DNA of 64,000 nt from NCBI RefSeq assembly GCF_000161455.1, contig NZ_CM000745.1:366818-430817 (forward strand). Direction: 5' to 3'. Numbering within the stretch: position 1 is the stretch's first letter; each line of letters starts with the position of its first letter. The translations under genes were made by a program, and so were the position numbers. Shown in pieces: positions 33,319-41,934 of this stretch. This DNA is from Bacillus pseudomycoides DSM 12442 (GTDB lineage: Bacteria > Bacillota > Bacilli > Bacillales > Bacillaceae_G). The notes beneath the pieces were generated by a model. That model saw only the letters and a program-made list of their open reading frames with translations, made no database searches and was not told the origin of the DNA.

Positions 33319-33350
33319 GAAAGTAAACTTTTAAATATTTATTTACATTC
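33319..33350. repeat. 32-bp palindromic repeat, copy 3
   Basis: GAAAGTAAAC, TTTTAAATATTT, ATTTACATTC; right arm degenerate. Again directly behind a terminator. Confidence 0.65.
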
Positions 33351-33635
33351 ATTTCCCTTGATTTTATTGACTTTATCGCAACTTACCCATTTTCCTCAAA
33401 AATGACTAGAAAAGTATATATTCAAAACACTGTAAATAAAGAGGTGTAAAATCCATAAACAAAAAAACACATCTCATTGATGTTCAATCCATACCAAGAT
33501 CACAAATTACCTTAAAATACATTGTCATTAATAAAGAAAAGAAAGATAATATACTTTATACTTTTTCCATCTAATACTATTAACTTTATAAAACAAAATA
33601 TTATAAATGAAAAAATTAATAACAGGAGAACATGC
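33351..33635. other. AT-rich interval, no gene seen
   Basis: Between the palindrome and the CPBP protease gene. Several short frames lack binding sites. The only clear signal is ACAGGAGAAC before ATG 33636. Confidence 0.5.
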
Positions 33636-34334
33636 ATGGAGACAAAATTACAGCAAATTAAAATATCCTGGAAAGAATTTATTTTAGGAACATTGTTAGT
33701 CAACTTTATAGCAATAATAATTATAGGTATTCCATTAAAAATGACCAGTTCATTAAATTTCATTCAACAAAAATTTAACAATGATAGTCTTATAATTGTA
33801 CAAGATTTTATATTTGATATTTTTTATTTATTTATATTGATTCTGTTTATATTAAAATATACACCTTTTCAAAAAATAATTATATCTGTATGCAATATCA
33901 AACCTTTATATTCATCTCAAACATATCTATATATTTTATTAGTATATATAATCGATACTTTTATCGATAAAATAACAAATTTATATTCTTATTCTGCTGA
34001 AATCCAAGCTGAACATTTAGGAATAGAAAATTTATATGAGCAATCATTCACTATTAATATAATTGCTATCCTATCAATTGCATTAATAGGACCAATTCAA
34101 GAAGAAATTATATATCGTGGGATTATACTTAAATTTTTTGAAACAAAATATTCTTTTCTAGCTGGATTAATCCTATCTAGTTTACTATTTGGAATTGCTC
34201 ATAACTACGATATCGCATTTATTATTTCTGCAACAGTAACGGGAATCATGTATTCATTACTCTACAAAAAAACAAATTCCATTTTCCCTTGCATAATAGC
34301 TCATATTACTTACAATCTTTCTACATTTTTATAG
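33636..34334 (+). CDS. CPBP family intramembrane glutamic protease
   Basis: A 232-residue membrane protein with about six segments, very rich in Ile and Leu. The motifs of the Abi/CPBP (type II CAAX-processing) family are present: QEEIIYRGIILKF with the catalytic Glu pair and Arg, FGIAHN with the first His, and IIAHITYN with the second. The frame opens at 33522, but ATG 33636 follows ACAGGAG. Some CPBP members confer self-immunity to bacteriocins; here it follows a peptide array and toxin locus, so a protective role is a reasonable guess. Confidence 0.85.
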   Translation: METKLQQIKISWKEFILGTLLVNFIAIIIIGIPLKMTSSLNFIQQKFNNDSLIIVQDFIFDIFYLFILILFILKYTPFQKIIISVCNIKPLYSSQTYLYILLVYIIDTFIDKITNLYSYSAEIQAEHLGIENLYEQSFTINIIAILSIALIGPIQEEIIYRGIILKFFETKYSFLAGLILSSLLFGIAHNYDIAFIISATVTGIMYSLLYKKTNSIFPCIIAHITYNLSTFL

Positions 34335-34376
34335 ATTATACTAAATATTATGTAAGTGGCTGTACGAAATGCTTTG

Positions 34377-34418
34377 AATCCTAACATCGTGGAACAAGAT
34401 CATCGCTTGCATACATGA
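34377..34418 (+). pseudogene. Remnant of an IS6-family transposase
   Basis: Ten codons read NPNIVEQDHR, like the VEQDHRFIK motif around the last acidic residue of IS6-type DDE transposases, then the frame closes at TGA. No ends or further transposase sequence are left. Confidence 0.35.
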
Positions 34419-34576
34419 CGTTCATGCCTTGTGCCTTATCACCTAAGTTTCCGCCATCGTTCCTTTTCGATATTGTTCTATTGGTTCATAGGAAACAATA
34501 GAAATAATTAAAACAAAATAACTCCATCCCCAAAATACATACTGTAAATTTAAACAAACATATAAATAGACCTTTA

Positions 34577-34614
34577 TCTCAAATTTTATAAGTTCGAGAT
34601 AAAGGTCTATTTTA
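34577..34614 (-). terminator. Terminator of proS2
   Basis: TAGACCTTTATCTC and its complement around an AT-rich loop, with a T-run on the minus strand. Confidence 0.8.
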
Positions 34615-34626
34615 AAACTTACATAA

Positions 34627-36057
34627 TTAATACGCCTTGCCCCAATACACCATATGCTCTGCTTTCTTCCCACAGCATACACATTCTTGTACTAATTCTT
34701 CTTGCTCAAATGGTATACAACGCGATGATACTCCTGCTTCTTCTTTTAATTTTTCTTCACAAGCCAGCTCACCACACCACATTGCCTTAATAAACCCTTG
34801 CTTTTCATCAGCCGCTTGCTTCATTTCCTCAAAGGCTGTAACACTATATGTGTTTTCATCGCGAAATGCCTTTGCTTTATTAAATAGAGAATCGTGAATC
34901 TCATCAAGTAATGATGTGATACGCTCTTCTAATTGATCCATTGATACGAACTCTTTTTCCTTCGTATCGCGTCTGACAAGTACCACTTGATTCTTCTCTA
35001 TATCTTTTGGACCAACTTCTAATCGAATTGGAACACCCTTCATTTCATACTCGTTAAATTTCCAACCTGGCGTTTTATTACTAGCATCTATTTTTACGCG
35101 CGCAACTTTTTGAATACGTCCTTGTAGCTGGGTTGCCTTTTCTAACACACCTTCTTTATGCTGAGCAATTGGTACAATAACAACTTGTACTGGTGCTACT
35201 TTTGGCGGCATCACTAGCCCGTTATTATCACTATGAACCATAATAAGTCCACCAATCATTCTTGTTGATACGCCCCAAGATGTTTGATGTACATATTGCC
35301 ATTTTCCATTACGATCTAAAAATTTAATATCAAACGCTTCAGAGAAATTAGTCCCAAAGTTATGAGATGTTCCTGTTTGAAGCGCTTTTCCATCATGCAT
35401 TAAACTTTCAATCGTATATGTTGCTTTCGCCCCTGCAAATTTTTCTTTTTCCGTTTTCTGTCCTTTAATTACTGGAATTGCTAAGTAATCTTCACAGAAA
35501 GAGGCATACAGGTTTAAAATGTTTAACGTTTCTTCTTGAGATTCTTCTGCCGTTTCATGAATTGTATGACCTTCTTGCCATAAAAACTCAGTTGTACGAA
35601 GAAATGGTCTCGTCGTTTTTTCCCAACGGACAACCGAACACCACTGATTATATAATTTAGGTAAATCATTATAAGACTGGACAATTTTTGAAAAATGCTC
35701 ACAAAATAAAGTTTCAGATGTTGGACGAACGCAGAGTCGTTCCGCTAACTTCTCGTCTCCTCCATGTGTAACCCATGCTACTTCAGGTGCAAATCCTTCC
35801 ACATGATCCTTCTCTTTTTGTAGTAAGCTCTCTGGAATAAACATTGGCATATACACATTTTCATGACCGGATTCTTTTAGTTTCCCATCCATCACTTTCT
35901 GCATATTTTCCCATAACGCGTATCCATACGGACGTAAAATCATACATCCTTTTACACTTGAATAATCAACTAACTCAGCTTTTTTCACAATATCGGTATA
36001 CCACTGCGCAAAGTCTTCTTCCATTTTTGTAATAGCTTGAACTTGTTCTTTTGCCAT
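34627..36057 (-). CDS. proS2: Prolyl-tRNA synthetase, short archaeal/eukaryotic type
   Basis: A 476-residue class II synthetase that charges tRNA-Pro. It lacks the editing insertion of the usual 560-residue bacterial ProRS; motif 2 is seen in YNQWCSVVRWE...RPFLRTTEFLWQEGH and motif 3 in GGLIMVHSDNNGLVMPP. The C-terminal zinc-binding-like domain ends CVCCGKKAEHMVYWGKAY, the terminal Tyr being typical of this type. B. cereus-group genomes commonly carry both kinds. AAAGGAGGAAAAG precedes the ATG and a proline T-box precedes the gene. Confidence 0.93.
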   Translation of the reverse strand: MAKEQVQAITKMEEDFAQWYTDIVKKAELVDYSSVKGCMILRPYGYALWENMQKVMDGKLKESGHENVYMPMFIPESLLQKEKDHVEGFAPEVAWVTHGGDEKLAERLCVRPTSETLFCEHFSKIVQSYNDLPKLYNQWCSVVRWEKTTRPFLRTTEFLWQEGHTIHETAEESQEETLNILNLYASFCEDYLAIPVIKGQKTEKEKFAGAKATYTIESLMHDGKALQTGTSHNFGTNFSEAFDIKFLDRNGKWQYVHQTSWGVSTRMIGGLIMVHSDNNGLVMPPKVAPVQVVIVPIAQHKEGVLEKATQLQGRIQKVARVKIDASNKTPGWKFNEYEMKGVPIRLEVGPKDIEKNQVVLVRRDTKEKEFVSMDQLEERITSLLDEIHDSLFNKAKAFRDENTYSVTAFEEMKQAADEKQGFIKAMWCGELACEEKLKEEAGVSSRCIPFEQEELVQECVCCGKKAEHMVYWGKAY

Positions 36058-36067
36058 ATTCTTTTCC

Positions 36068-36290
36068 TCCTTTAGAAAATAAAAAAAGCCCGTGTCCCCT
36101 AAATAGGGACCGAGCTTTTGCCGGCGTTACCACCCTGATTCATGCACAAATAAATTGTACATGCTCTCTTTTTGATAACGGGAACTTCCCGCTGCATATG
36201 CAGAACGCAAAGGTAGGTTCCATATCGCCTTTTTAAGAATCTTCCAGCCAAATGGATTCTCTCTCTAGAAAAAAGGTGGGACATGTACTA
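36068..36290 (-). promoter_or_regulatory. T-box leader of proS2, proline specifier
   Basis: On the minus strand the T-box AATCAGGGTGGTAACGCCGG lies at about 36120-36141, followed by terminator stem 36086-36118 with T7. In Stem I the unpaired GGAACCTACC carries CCT (Pro) at 36215-36217, followed by A as expected. Uncharged tRNA-Pro would favour read-through. Confidence 0.88.
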
Positions 36291-36415
36291 ATCCTTTTTC
36301 ATCGTTATAACGAAATAAATTTGTTGAATATCATAATATAAATTCTATTTTAAAACAATAGCTAATTTTCTTATTTTTATATATTCTTTTCGTTTTTTTC
36401 TGTTTTATACTGAAT

Positions 36416-36700
36416 TTACACATAATTTTTCCGAAAGAGTTTTACAAATTGATGAGTAATCATACCGATGATTGTTCCCACTAAAACAAAGAAACATGCA
36501 ATACCATAACCCATTCCATCCCATCCTCCAATAGCGAAGATAGTAAAAGGAAAGAAAGCTAAACAAAGGAGAATTAAAATAAGTGCAAATATAATATCAA
36601 ACGGTCTCTTTGGAAATTGCTTCTTTAATAAAAATGAAACAGCAAATACAATGAGAATTGTTACAGCTCCAATTATAAAAAACACTTCAAATCCATTCAT
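36416..36700 (-). CDS. YesK-like small membrane protein
   Basis: A 94-residue protein with three membrane segments (FFIIGAVTILIVFAVSFLL; FALILILLCLAFFPFTIFAI; GYGIACFFVLVGTIIGMI), a basic loop KKQFPKRPFD and a basic end. GGAGG stands seven bases before ATG 36700 (MNGFEVFF). Similar to B. subtilis YesK; function unknown. Clearly paralogous to the next gene on the same strand. Confidence 0.75.
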   Translation of the reverse strand: MNGFEVFFIIGAVTILIVFAVSFLLKKQFPKRPFDIIFALILILLCLAFFPFTIFAIGGWDGMGYGIACFFVLVGTIIGMITHQFVKLFRKNYV

Positions 36701-36865
36701 TCCATATCCTCCTTCCATCAATTTCCCTATAATTATTATATGTTTTAAAATTCAAAAAATAAACAATAAACCTTCCTCATGGATGATTTTTTATAATCAG
36801 ATATTAATAGTGATATACAATAATAAGTATCATAAAATTTGCAGGGATCTACTAAATGTCCCTTA

Positions 36866-37144
36866 TCAATTTTTTATTTTCGCCCTAAGCAATTTTACAA
36901 TTTGATGAAGTAACATTCCAACAACTGTTCCAATTAGTATAAAGAAACATAAGAAACCATATGCCATACCTTCAAATCCACCAATAAAAAATAACGTGAT
37001 TAGAAAACAAATTAGACAAATTATAATGATAATAAGACCAAACGTAATATCAAATGAGCGATTCGGAAAGCTTTTTCGTAACATGAACGACACAAAGAAA
37101 ACAACAATTACTGTTAGGATACTAATTATTAAAAAGGTTTCCAT
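36866..37144 (-). CDS. YesK-like small membrane protein, paralog
   Basis: A 92-residue paralog of the preceding gene: same three-segment layout, RKSFPNRSFDITFGL loop and GFEGMAYGFLCFFILIGTVV third segment. The frame is open to 37300, but AAGGGGGAAG directly before ATG 37144 (METFLIISI) and the paralog length fix the start. Confidence 0.75.
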   Translation of the reverse strand: METFLIISILTVIVVFFVSFMLRKSFPNRSFDITFGLIIIIICLICFLITLFFIGGFEGMAYGFLCFFILIGTVVGMLLHQIVKLLRAKIKN

Positions 37145-37292
37145 CTTTCTTCCCCCTTGATTTCTTCTTACGCACATTATACTCTTATCAGTCTGAATAT
37201 ATAAAAAATACTTTCTTCTCCGAAAGATATTTTTATTACTAGGTATTAATAGTAATATATAATAATAGGTTATATAACAGGAGGTATACACA

Positions 37293-38606
37293 ATGGGCAA
37301 GCCATTAACAAATCATGTAATTGTTTTATCTTTTGACTGTTTATCAGCTTTAGATTTTCCTATATTACAAGAACTTCCTCATTTTCGGTCTTTAATAGAA
37401 CAAGGTGCAATTGCAAAAAAAGTAGAAGCTATTTATCCTTCTGTAACATATCCAAGTCACGCCACTATTGTAACTGGTAACTATCCTAACAAACATGGTG
37501 TTGTAAGCAATACATTACTTCAGCCTGGCAGGGAATCACCAGATTGGCATTGGTACCGCCGTTCTATTAAAGGAACGACATTATATGACGAGGCACGAAA
37601 AGCGAATTTAACAACAGCTGCACTTCTATGGCCTGTTACAGGAAGAGCAAAAATTGACTACAACTTACCTGAAATTTTTCCAAACAGACCGTGGCAAAAT
37701 CAAGTTCTTGTTTCATTATTTAGTGGAAGCCCGTTGTATCAGCTAGATTTAAATCGTCGTTTTGGCCATATTAGAAAAGGGTTGTCACAGCCCGAACTTG
37801 ATGATTTTGTCCTCGCCTCAGCCGTACATACCATACAAACAAAAAAACCGAACGTCATGTTTGTTCACTTTACAGATTTAGATACACAAAGGCATTATCA
37901 TGGATTTTCTTCTACAGAGACAACAGCTGCTATTCAGCGGCACGATGAGAGACTGGGGAAGATTATCAAAGCATTAAAAGTAACTGGTATATACGAAGCA
38001 AGTACAATTATTGCCCTCGGTGATCATAGCGCTCTAAGTGAGAATAAGGCTATTCAATTAAATGTTCTTTTCCATCAAAAAGGACTCATTTCAGTAAATC
38101 AAGATGGCAAATTAACAAACTGGAAAGCTTATTGCCAAAGCTGTGATGGCTCTGCTTATGTACATGTAAAGGATAAAAATGATATCCAAACTATACAAGT
38201 TGTCCAACACCTTCTTGAAGAACTCCTTCAAGATAAACAAAATGGAATCGAATTTATCCTTCATGATGAAGGCGCAAAAGAGCGCGGTGCTGATGGAAAC
38301 TGCCTTTTTATGCTTGAAGCAAGAGAAGGCTATTACTTCACCGAAAACTACACAGGAGAGTTTATAAAAGAAATCTCGGAAAAAGATGTAACTCCCAGTA
38401 AAAAATACACGTTCGGTACGCATGGCTATTCTCCAACAAAACCAAACTATGAGACCATCTTCATCGCCGCTGGAAAAGGCATTCGCCAAGGTGCAATTAT
38501 TCCTTATATGCGTCTCATTGACGAAGGACCGACCATTGCACGGTTGCTCGGATTATACCTTGGTGAAACTGACGGAACTATAATAGAGGATTTACTTCAA
38601 TTGTAA
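37293..38606 (+). CDS. Alkaline phosphatase superfamily phosphodiesterase
   Basis: A 437-residue enzyme of the type I phosphodiesterase/nucleotide pyrophosphatase family. VIVLSFDCLSA near residue 10 gives the first metal-binding Asp; YPSVTYPSHATIVTGNYPNKHGV near 50 holds the nucleophile Thr; VHFTDLDTQRHYHG and ALGDHSALSE supply further zinc ligands, and FGTHGYSPTKPNYETIF the last His. No signal peptide is visible, so it may act in the cytoplasm. Substrate unknown. GGAGGTATAC precedes the ATG. Confidence 0.85.
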   Translation: MGKPLTNHVIVLSFDCLSALDFPILQELPHFRSLIEQGAIAKKVEAIYPSVTYPSHATIVTGNYPNKHGVVSNTLLQPGRESPDWHWYRRSIKGTTLYDEARKANLTTAALLWPVTGRAKIDYNLPEIFPNRPWQNQVLVSLFSGSPLYQLDLNRRFGHIRKGLSQPELDDFVLASAVHTIQTKKPNVMFVHFTDLDTQRHYHGFSSTETTAAIQRHDERLGKIIKALKVTGIYEASTIIALGDHSALSENKAIQLNVLFHQKGLISVNQDGKLTNWKAYCQSCDGSAYVHVKDKNDIQTIQVVQHLLEELLQDKQNGIEFILHDEGAKERGADGNCLFMLEAREGYYFTENYTGEFIKEISEKDVTPSKKYTFGTHGYSPTKPNYETIFIAAGKGIRQGAIIPYMRLIDEGPTIARLLGLYLGETDGTIIEDLLQL

Positions 38607-38714
38607 AGAAATGTGTATCTATGTAAAAAATACGTAAAACTTACCTCTGTTTCTCTTTTTCCTATTTCTATTTTTGTACACTAATGTTAGAACGACTATA
38701 AGGAGGAACATTCT

Positions 38715-39998
38715 ATGAAAAAAATGTCCAGACAAGAAAAAAGCTGGATATTGTATGACTGGGCCAACTCGGTATACTCGCTCGTCATTACAACTGCACT
38801 ATTTCCTATTTATTTCAAAGCTGCTGCAAAAGAAGCAGGTCTATCTGGAGCAACTTCAACAGCTTATTGGGGATATGCAAATTCTCTCTCAACACTTTTA
38901 ATTTCTATTCTCGCTCCTATTCTCGGTACAATTGCCGATTATAAAGGCTTTAAAAAACGCTTTTTCACATTCTTTTTTGGACTCGGTATTATATTTACAA
39001 GTATGCTAGCTGTTGTTCCAACATCACAGTGGTATTTACTACTAGGCTGCTATATGCTCGCTTTAGTTGGATTTGCTGGAGCAAACATTTTCTATGATGC
39101 ATTTTTAGTAGATATCACAACAGAAGATCGAATGACCCGAATTTCAACTCGTGGTTTTGCATTAGGCTATATCGGAAGTACAATTCCATTTATTGGATGC
39201 CTCACTCTAATTATCCTTGCCCAAAAAGGAACAATCCCATTATCAGTTGGTATCGCCAGTCAAATTTCCTTTGCAATTACAGCTCTTTGGTGGGGATTAT
39301 TTACGATTCCGATGCTCAAAAATGTGGAACAAACGCATTATATTGAAAGGCATCCAAAACCGATCACAATGAGTTTTAAGCGCCTAGCTAATACATTTAA
39401 AAATATCCGTCAATATCGCACTGTATTTTTGTTCTTGCTTGCTTATTTCTTCTACATTGATGGCGTCGATACAATTATTACAATGTCCACAGCTTATGGC
39501 ACAGACCTTGGTATTAGTGCGACAAACTTACTTATTATTTTATTTGTAACACAAATTGTCGCTTGTCCATTCGCCTTGGTGTATGGGAAACTATCTGAAA
39601 CGTTCAAAGACAAGAAAATGCTTTATGTCGGTGTTATTATTTATATCATTATTTGTGCATACGCTTATTTCTTAAAAACAACACTCGACTTTTGGATTTT
39701 AGCAATGCTTGTCGCAACTTCTCAAGGCGGAATTCAAGCGCTCAGCCGCTCATATTTTGCAAAGTTGGTACCGAAAGAATCTGCAAATGAATTCTTCGGA
39801 TTCTATAATATTTTCGGTAAGTTCGCAGCTATTATGGGACCCGTATTAGTCGGTGTAACAACTCAGCTAACAGGAAGAACAAATGCTGGTGTACTAAGCA
39901 TTATCGTTTTATTTATAATCGGCGGATTCATACTAACACGAGTACCAGAAAATGCGACTTCTGTTACACCACCTGCTCCAAAATCGGAAACACTATAA
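38715..39998 (+). CDS. UMF1/Atg22-like MFS transporter
   Basis: A 427-residue permease with about twelve segments. The N-terminal SWILYDWANSVYSLVITTALFP and GTIADYKGFKKRFF are hallmarks of the UMF1 family related to fungal Atg22 vacuolar effluxers; QGGIQALSRSYFAKLVPKE is the typical second-half loop. B. subtilis YxiO is a likely homolog. An amino-acid effluxer is suggested by the fungal relatives but is not established. AAGGAGGAAC precedes the ATG. Confidence 0.85.
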   Translation: MKKMSRQEKSWILYDWANSVYSLVITTALFPIYFKAAAKEAGLSGATSTAYWGYANSLSTLLISILAPILGTIADYKGFKKRFFTFFFGLGIIFTSMLAVVPTSQWYLLLGCYMLALVGFAGANIFYDAFLVDITTEDRMTRISTRGFALGYIGSTIPFIGCLTLIILAQKGTIPLSVGIASQISFAITALWWGLFTIPMLKNVEQTHYIERHPKPITMSFKRLANTFKNIRQYRTVFLFLLAYFFYIDGVDTIITMSTAYGTDLGISATNLLIILFVTQIVACPFALVYGKLSETFKDKKMLYVGVIIYIIICAYAYFLKTTLDFWILAMLVATSQGGIQALSRSYFAKLVPKESANEFFGFYNIFGKFAAIMGPVLVGVTTQLTGRTNAGVLSIIVLFIIGGFILTRVPENATSVTPPAPKSETL

Positions 39999-40000
39999 TA

Positions 40001-40038
40001 GAAAATGTCCCTTTCTGCATGCAGAAAGGGACATTTTC
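40001..40038 (+). terminator. Perfect palindromic terminator
   Basis: GAAAATGTCCCTTTCTGCA and its exact complement form a 19-base stem directly behind the UMF1 gene. Confidence 0.75.
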
Positions 40039-40069
40039 TATTATTCTATCGACACCTTCCACTACCATA

Positions 40070-40262
40070 TATATCTATTTTAATTTCCCGATATCTAAGT
40101 CGTGGTTATGAAAAAAAAAGAAGTTCTCCACTCGTTTTCTCCTTCTGTTTTCACATGGCATGGGGTAAAAAAGACACCGACCGCTCCTACCCATGGGCGG
40201 ATGCTCTCTCCCACCTAAAAGGAATAGTTTTATGTCGGTCTTTCAATCCGTATTTATATAAA
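40070..40262 (-). repeat. Dispersed ~190-bp repeat, copy C
   Basis: Reverse-oriented copy of the 3929-4124 element: GGCATGGGG, GGCGGATGCTCTCTCCCACC and CTTTCAATCCGTATTTATA blocks. It ends five bases before the stop of the XRE regulator gene. Confidence 0.75.
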
Positions 40263-40266
40263 AACT

Positions 40267-40461
40267 CTACTGCTTATACAAAAATAATTTATCAACCGTT
40301 GTCCCTAATACTTCAGCTAAACGAAATGCCAGAGCTAAACTTGGATCATATTTATTATTTTCAATTGCATTTATCGTCTGTCTCGATACTTTACATTTAT
40401 CAGCTAATGCACCTTGTGAAATATGATTTTCAGTGCGCAATGCGTAAATTTGGTTTTTCAC
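40267..40461 (-). CDS. XRE-family helix-turn-helix regulator
   Basis: A 64-residue Cro/CI-type DNA-binding protein of the YozG size class. The helix-turn-helix reads ISQGALADKCKVSRQTINAI, followed by ENNKYDPSLALAFRLAEVLG. GTG 40461 with TAGGAG eight bases upstream is preferred over the longer frame to 40518. No partner membrane gene follows; instead a dispersed repeat abuts the 3' end, so a former operon partner may have been lost. Confidence 0.85.
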   Translation of the reverse strand: MKNQIYALRTENHISQGALADKCKVSRQTINAIENNKYDPSLALAFRLAEVLGTTVDKLFLYKQ

Positions 40462-40477
40462 ATCTTTTCTCCTAGCC

Positions 40478-40495
40478 TGTAAAATTATTTTTACA
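40478..40495. promoter_or_regulatory. Possible operator of the XRE gene
   Basis: TGTAAAATTATTTTTACA, an inverted repeat with one internal mismatch, lies 17-34 bases before the GTG; autoregulation is a guess. Confidence 0.35.
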
Positions 40496-40540
40496 ATATC
40501 AGTATATATTTGGTACATATAGTTGTCAAAAAATCCCCAT

Positions 40541-40594
40541 ATAAAGTGAAACTTTAATCAGTGGGGGTCTTACTGTCCGTTAATGCGGGATAAA
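40541..40594 (-). repeat. Internally deleted bcr1-like element
   Basis: ATAAAGTGAAACTTTAAT...AGTGGGGG joined to TCTTACTGTCCGTTAATGCGGGATAAA: the two ends of the element at 55330-55488 without about 100 internal bases, still flanked by ATAAA on both sides. Confidence 0.7.
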
Positions 40595-40596
40595 AA

Positions 40597-40618
40597 AGGA
40601 GCATGAATCGCTCCTGTT
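40597..40618 (-). terminator. Terminator of the MFS gene
   Basis: AGGAGC/GCTCCT stem with T6 on the minus strand. Confidence 0.75.
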
Positions 40619-40630
40619 CTAGTAGAATTC

Positions 40631-41872
40631 CTACACCAAAGAATCCGTAACCCCCTTTTGATTTGCATCCTCTTTTTTATTTCTAACTTCTTCATTTATT
40701 CTCATACGTAAAATTGGTAAAATCGCGAGTAAAATAAGTGACATCGCTATACAAAATACAATAATAAGTGAAGTCGCTTCTTTTAATCCCCCAGCTAGTG
40801 AATTTCCAATTAACATAGTTCCCATAAAAAGCGGTAAAATTGTACCATTTACACGTCCTACCATATTCTCCGGTACAAGCTGAATCATAAGTGTTCCAAC
40901 CACAATGTTCACACAAGCTAAGCAAATTCCCGTTCCAAACCGCATCAAACTAGTAATCCAAAATGATGTAGACAGTCCTTCTACAAGAAAAGACATAGCC
41001 AAAACACCCATACCAAACACAAACATTTTTTTCGGATTCACTTTTGAAGCAAAGACTGCTGCAACGACGCCTCCAATGAGCATACCTATTCCATCAGCAG
41101 CTGCTAAATATTGAACAGCCTCCTTCTCCATTCCCAATCGTTCAATAACAAGAAATATTTCTAATGGATTTGTTAATCCTACTGCTAATCCAATAATTGC
41201 GAAAGTAATTGTAATCATACATAAATTTTTTGTTTGAAGGACATACCTCCATCCCTCTTTTATATCATTCCATAATGAAATACCCTCAGTTTTCTCTTTT
41301 TCTATCCATCTTGGTAAAAACGGAAGAGTAATAGCCGATAACACAAACAATCCAATTAAGCTATATAGTGAAATAAACAACCCAAGCTGTGTATAAACAA
41401 TCGATCCTACAACTGGCCCAAAAATCATAAATAGTGACTGTAGCGTTTGGTTTATTGCAATTGCATTTGCAACATGTTTTTCTTCTACGTAGCGTTTAAA
41501 TATTCGTGACGATGAAGGCTGAGAAAATTGTCCAACAACCGCTGAAACAAGCGCTGCAAAAAATATAGCCTGCCAATAATCCATTTTTAACAAGAACACA
41601 ATTCCAATAATAGATACCATACTCAGCATATCCCCTACTACCATCGTTCGTTTCGGATTCCAACGATCTGCTAACGCACCACCAATGAATGAAAAAACAA
41701 AAATGGGTGCGTATTCCATAACCGATAATAATGAAACTGAAACGGGATCATTATTTGTTCGCTCCATAACGAAATACAAAAGTGCCATATTTCGAATCCA
41801 AATTGCAAACTGCTGTAAAATATCAGACGCCATAACAAGCATAAATGCTCGATTTTTAAATAAAGATTTCAT
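40631..41872 (-). CDS. MFS efflux transporter under TetR control
   Basis: A 413-residue major facilitator permease of twelve segments. Motif A-like GGALADRWNPKRTMVVGD follows segment 2, and FSQPSSSRIFKRYVEEKHVANA resembles the macrolide-efflux/enterobactin exporter group (MFS_3). It is preceded, on the same strand, by a TetR regulator, and a copy of the putative TetR operator lies just before its start. A drug exporter is likely; the substrate is unknown. Confidence 0.85.
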   Translation of the reverse strand: MKSLFKNRAFMLVMASDILQQFAIWIRNMALLYFVMERTNNDPVSVSLLSVMEYAPIFVFSFIGGALADRWNPKRTMVVGDMLSMVSIIGIVFLLKMDYWQAIFFAALVSAVVGQFSQPSSSRIFKRYVEEKHVANAIAINQTLQSLFMIFGPVVGSIVYTQLGLFISLYSLIGLFVLSAITLPFLPRWIEKEKTEGISLWNDIKEGWRYVLQTKNLCMITITFAIIGLAVGLTNPLEIFLVIERLGMEKEAVQYLAAADGIGMLIGGVVAAVFASKVNPKKMFVFGMGVLAMSFLVEGLSTSFWITSLMRFGTGICLACVNIVVGTLMIQLVPENMVGRVNGTILPLFMGTMLIGNSLAGGLKEATSLIIVFCIAMSLILLAILPILRMRINEEVRNKKEDANQKGVTDSLV

Positions 41873-41887
41873 ACTATCTCCCCTTTA

Positions 41888-41911
41888 TAAACCGACCGTC
41901 CAGTCTAATTT
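41888..41911. promoter_or_regulatory. TetR operator copy 2
   Basis: ACCGACCGTCCAGTCTAAT, an imperfect palindrome about CCGTC, 16-40 bases before the MFS start; nearly identical to the site ahead of tetR. Confidence 0.6.
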
Positions 41912-41934
41912 AGTATGAAAGAAAAGCTGCTGAT

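Noticed and set aside
34637..36284. Plus-strand frames opposite proS2 and its T-box
   Set aside because: Antisense shadows of the synthetase and the structured leader.
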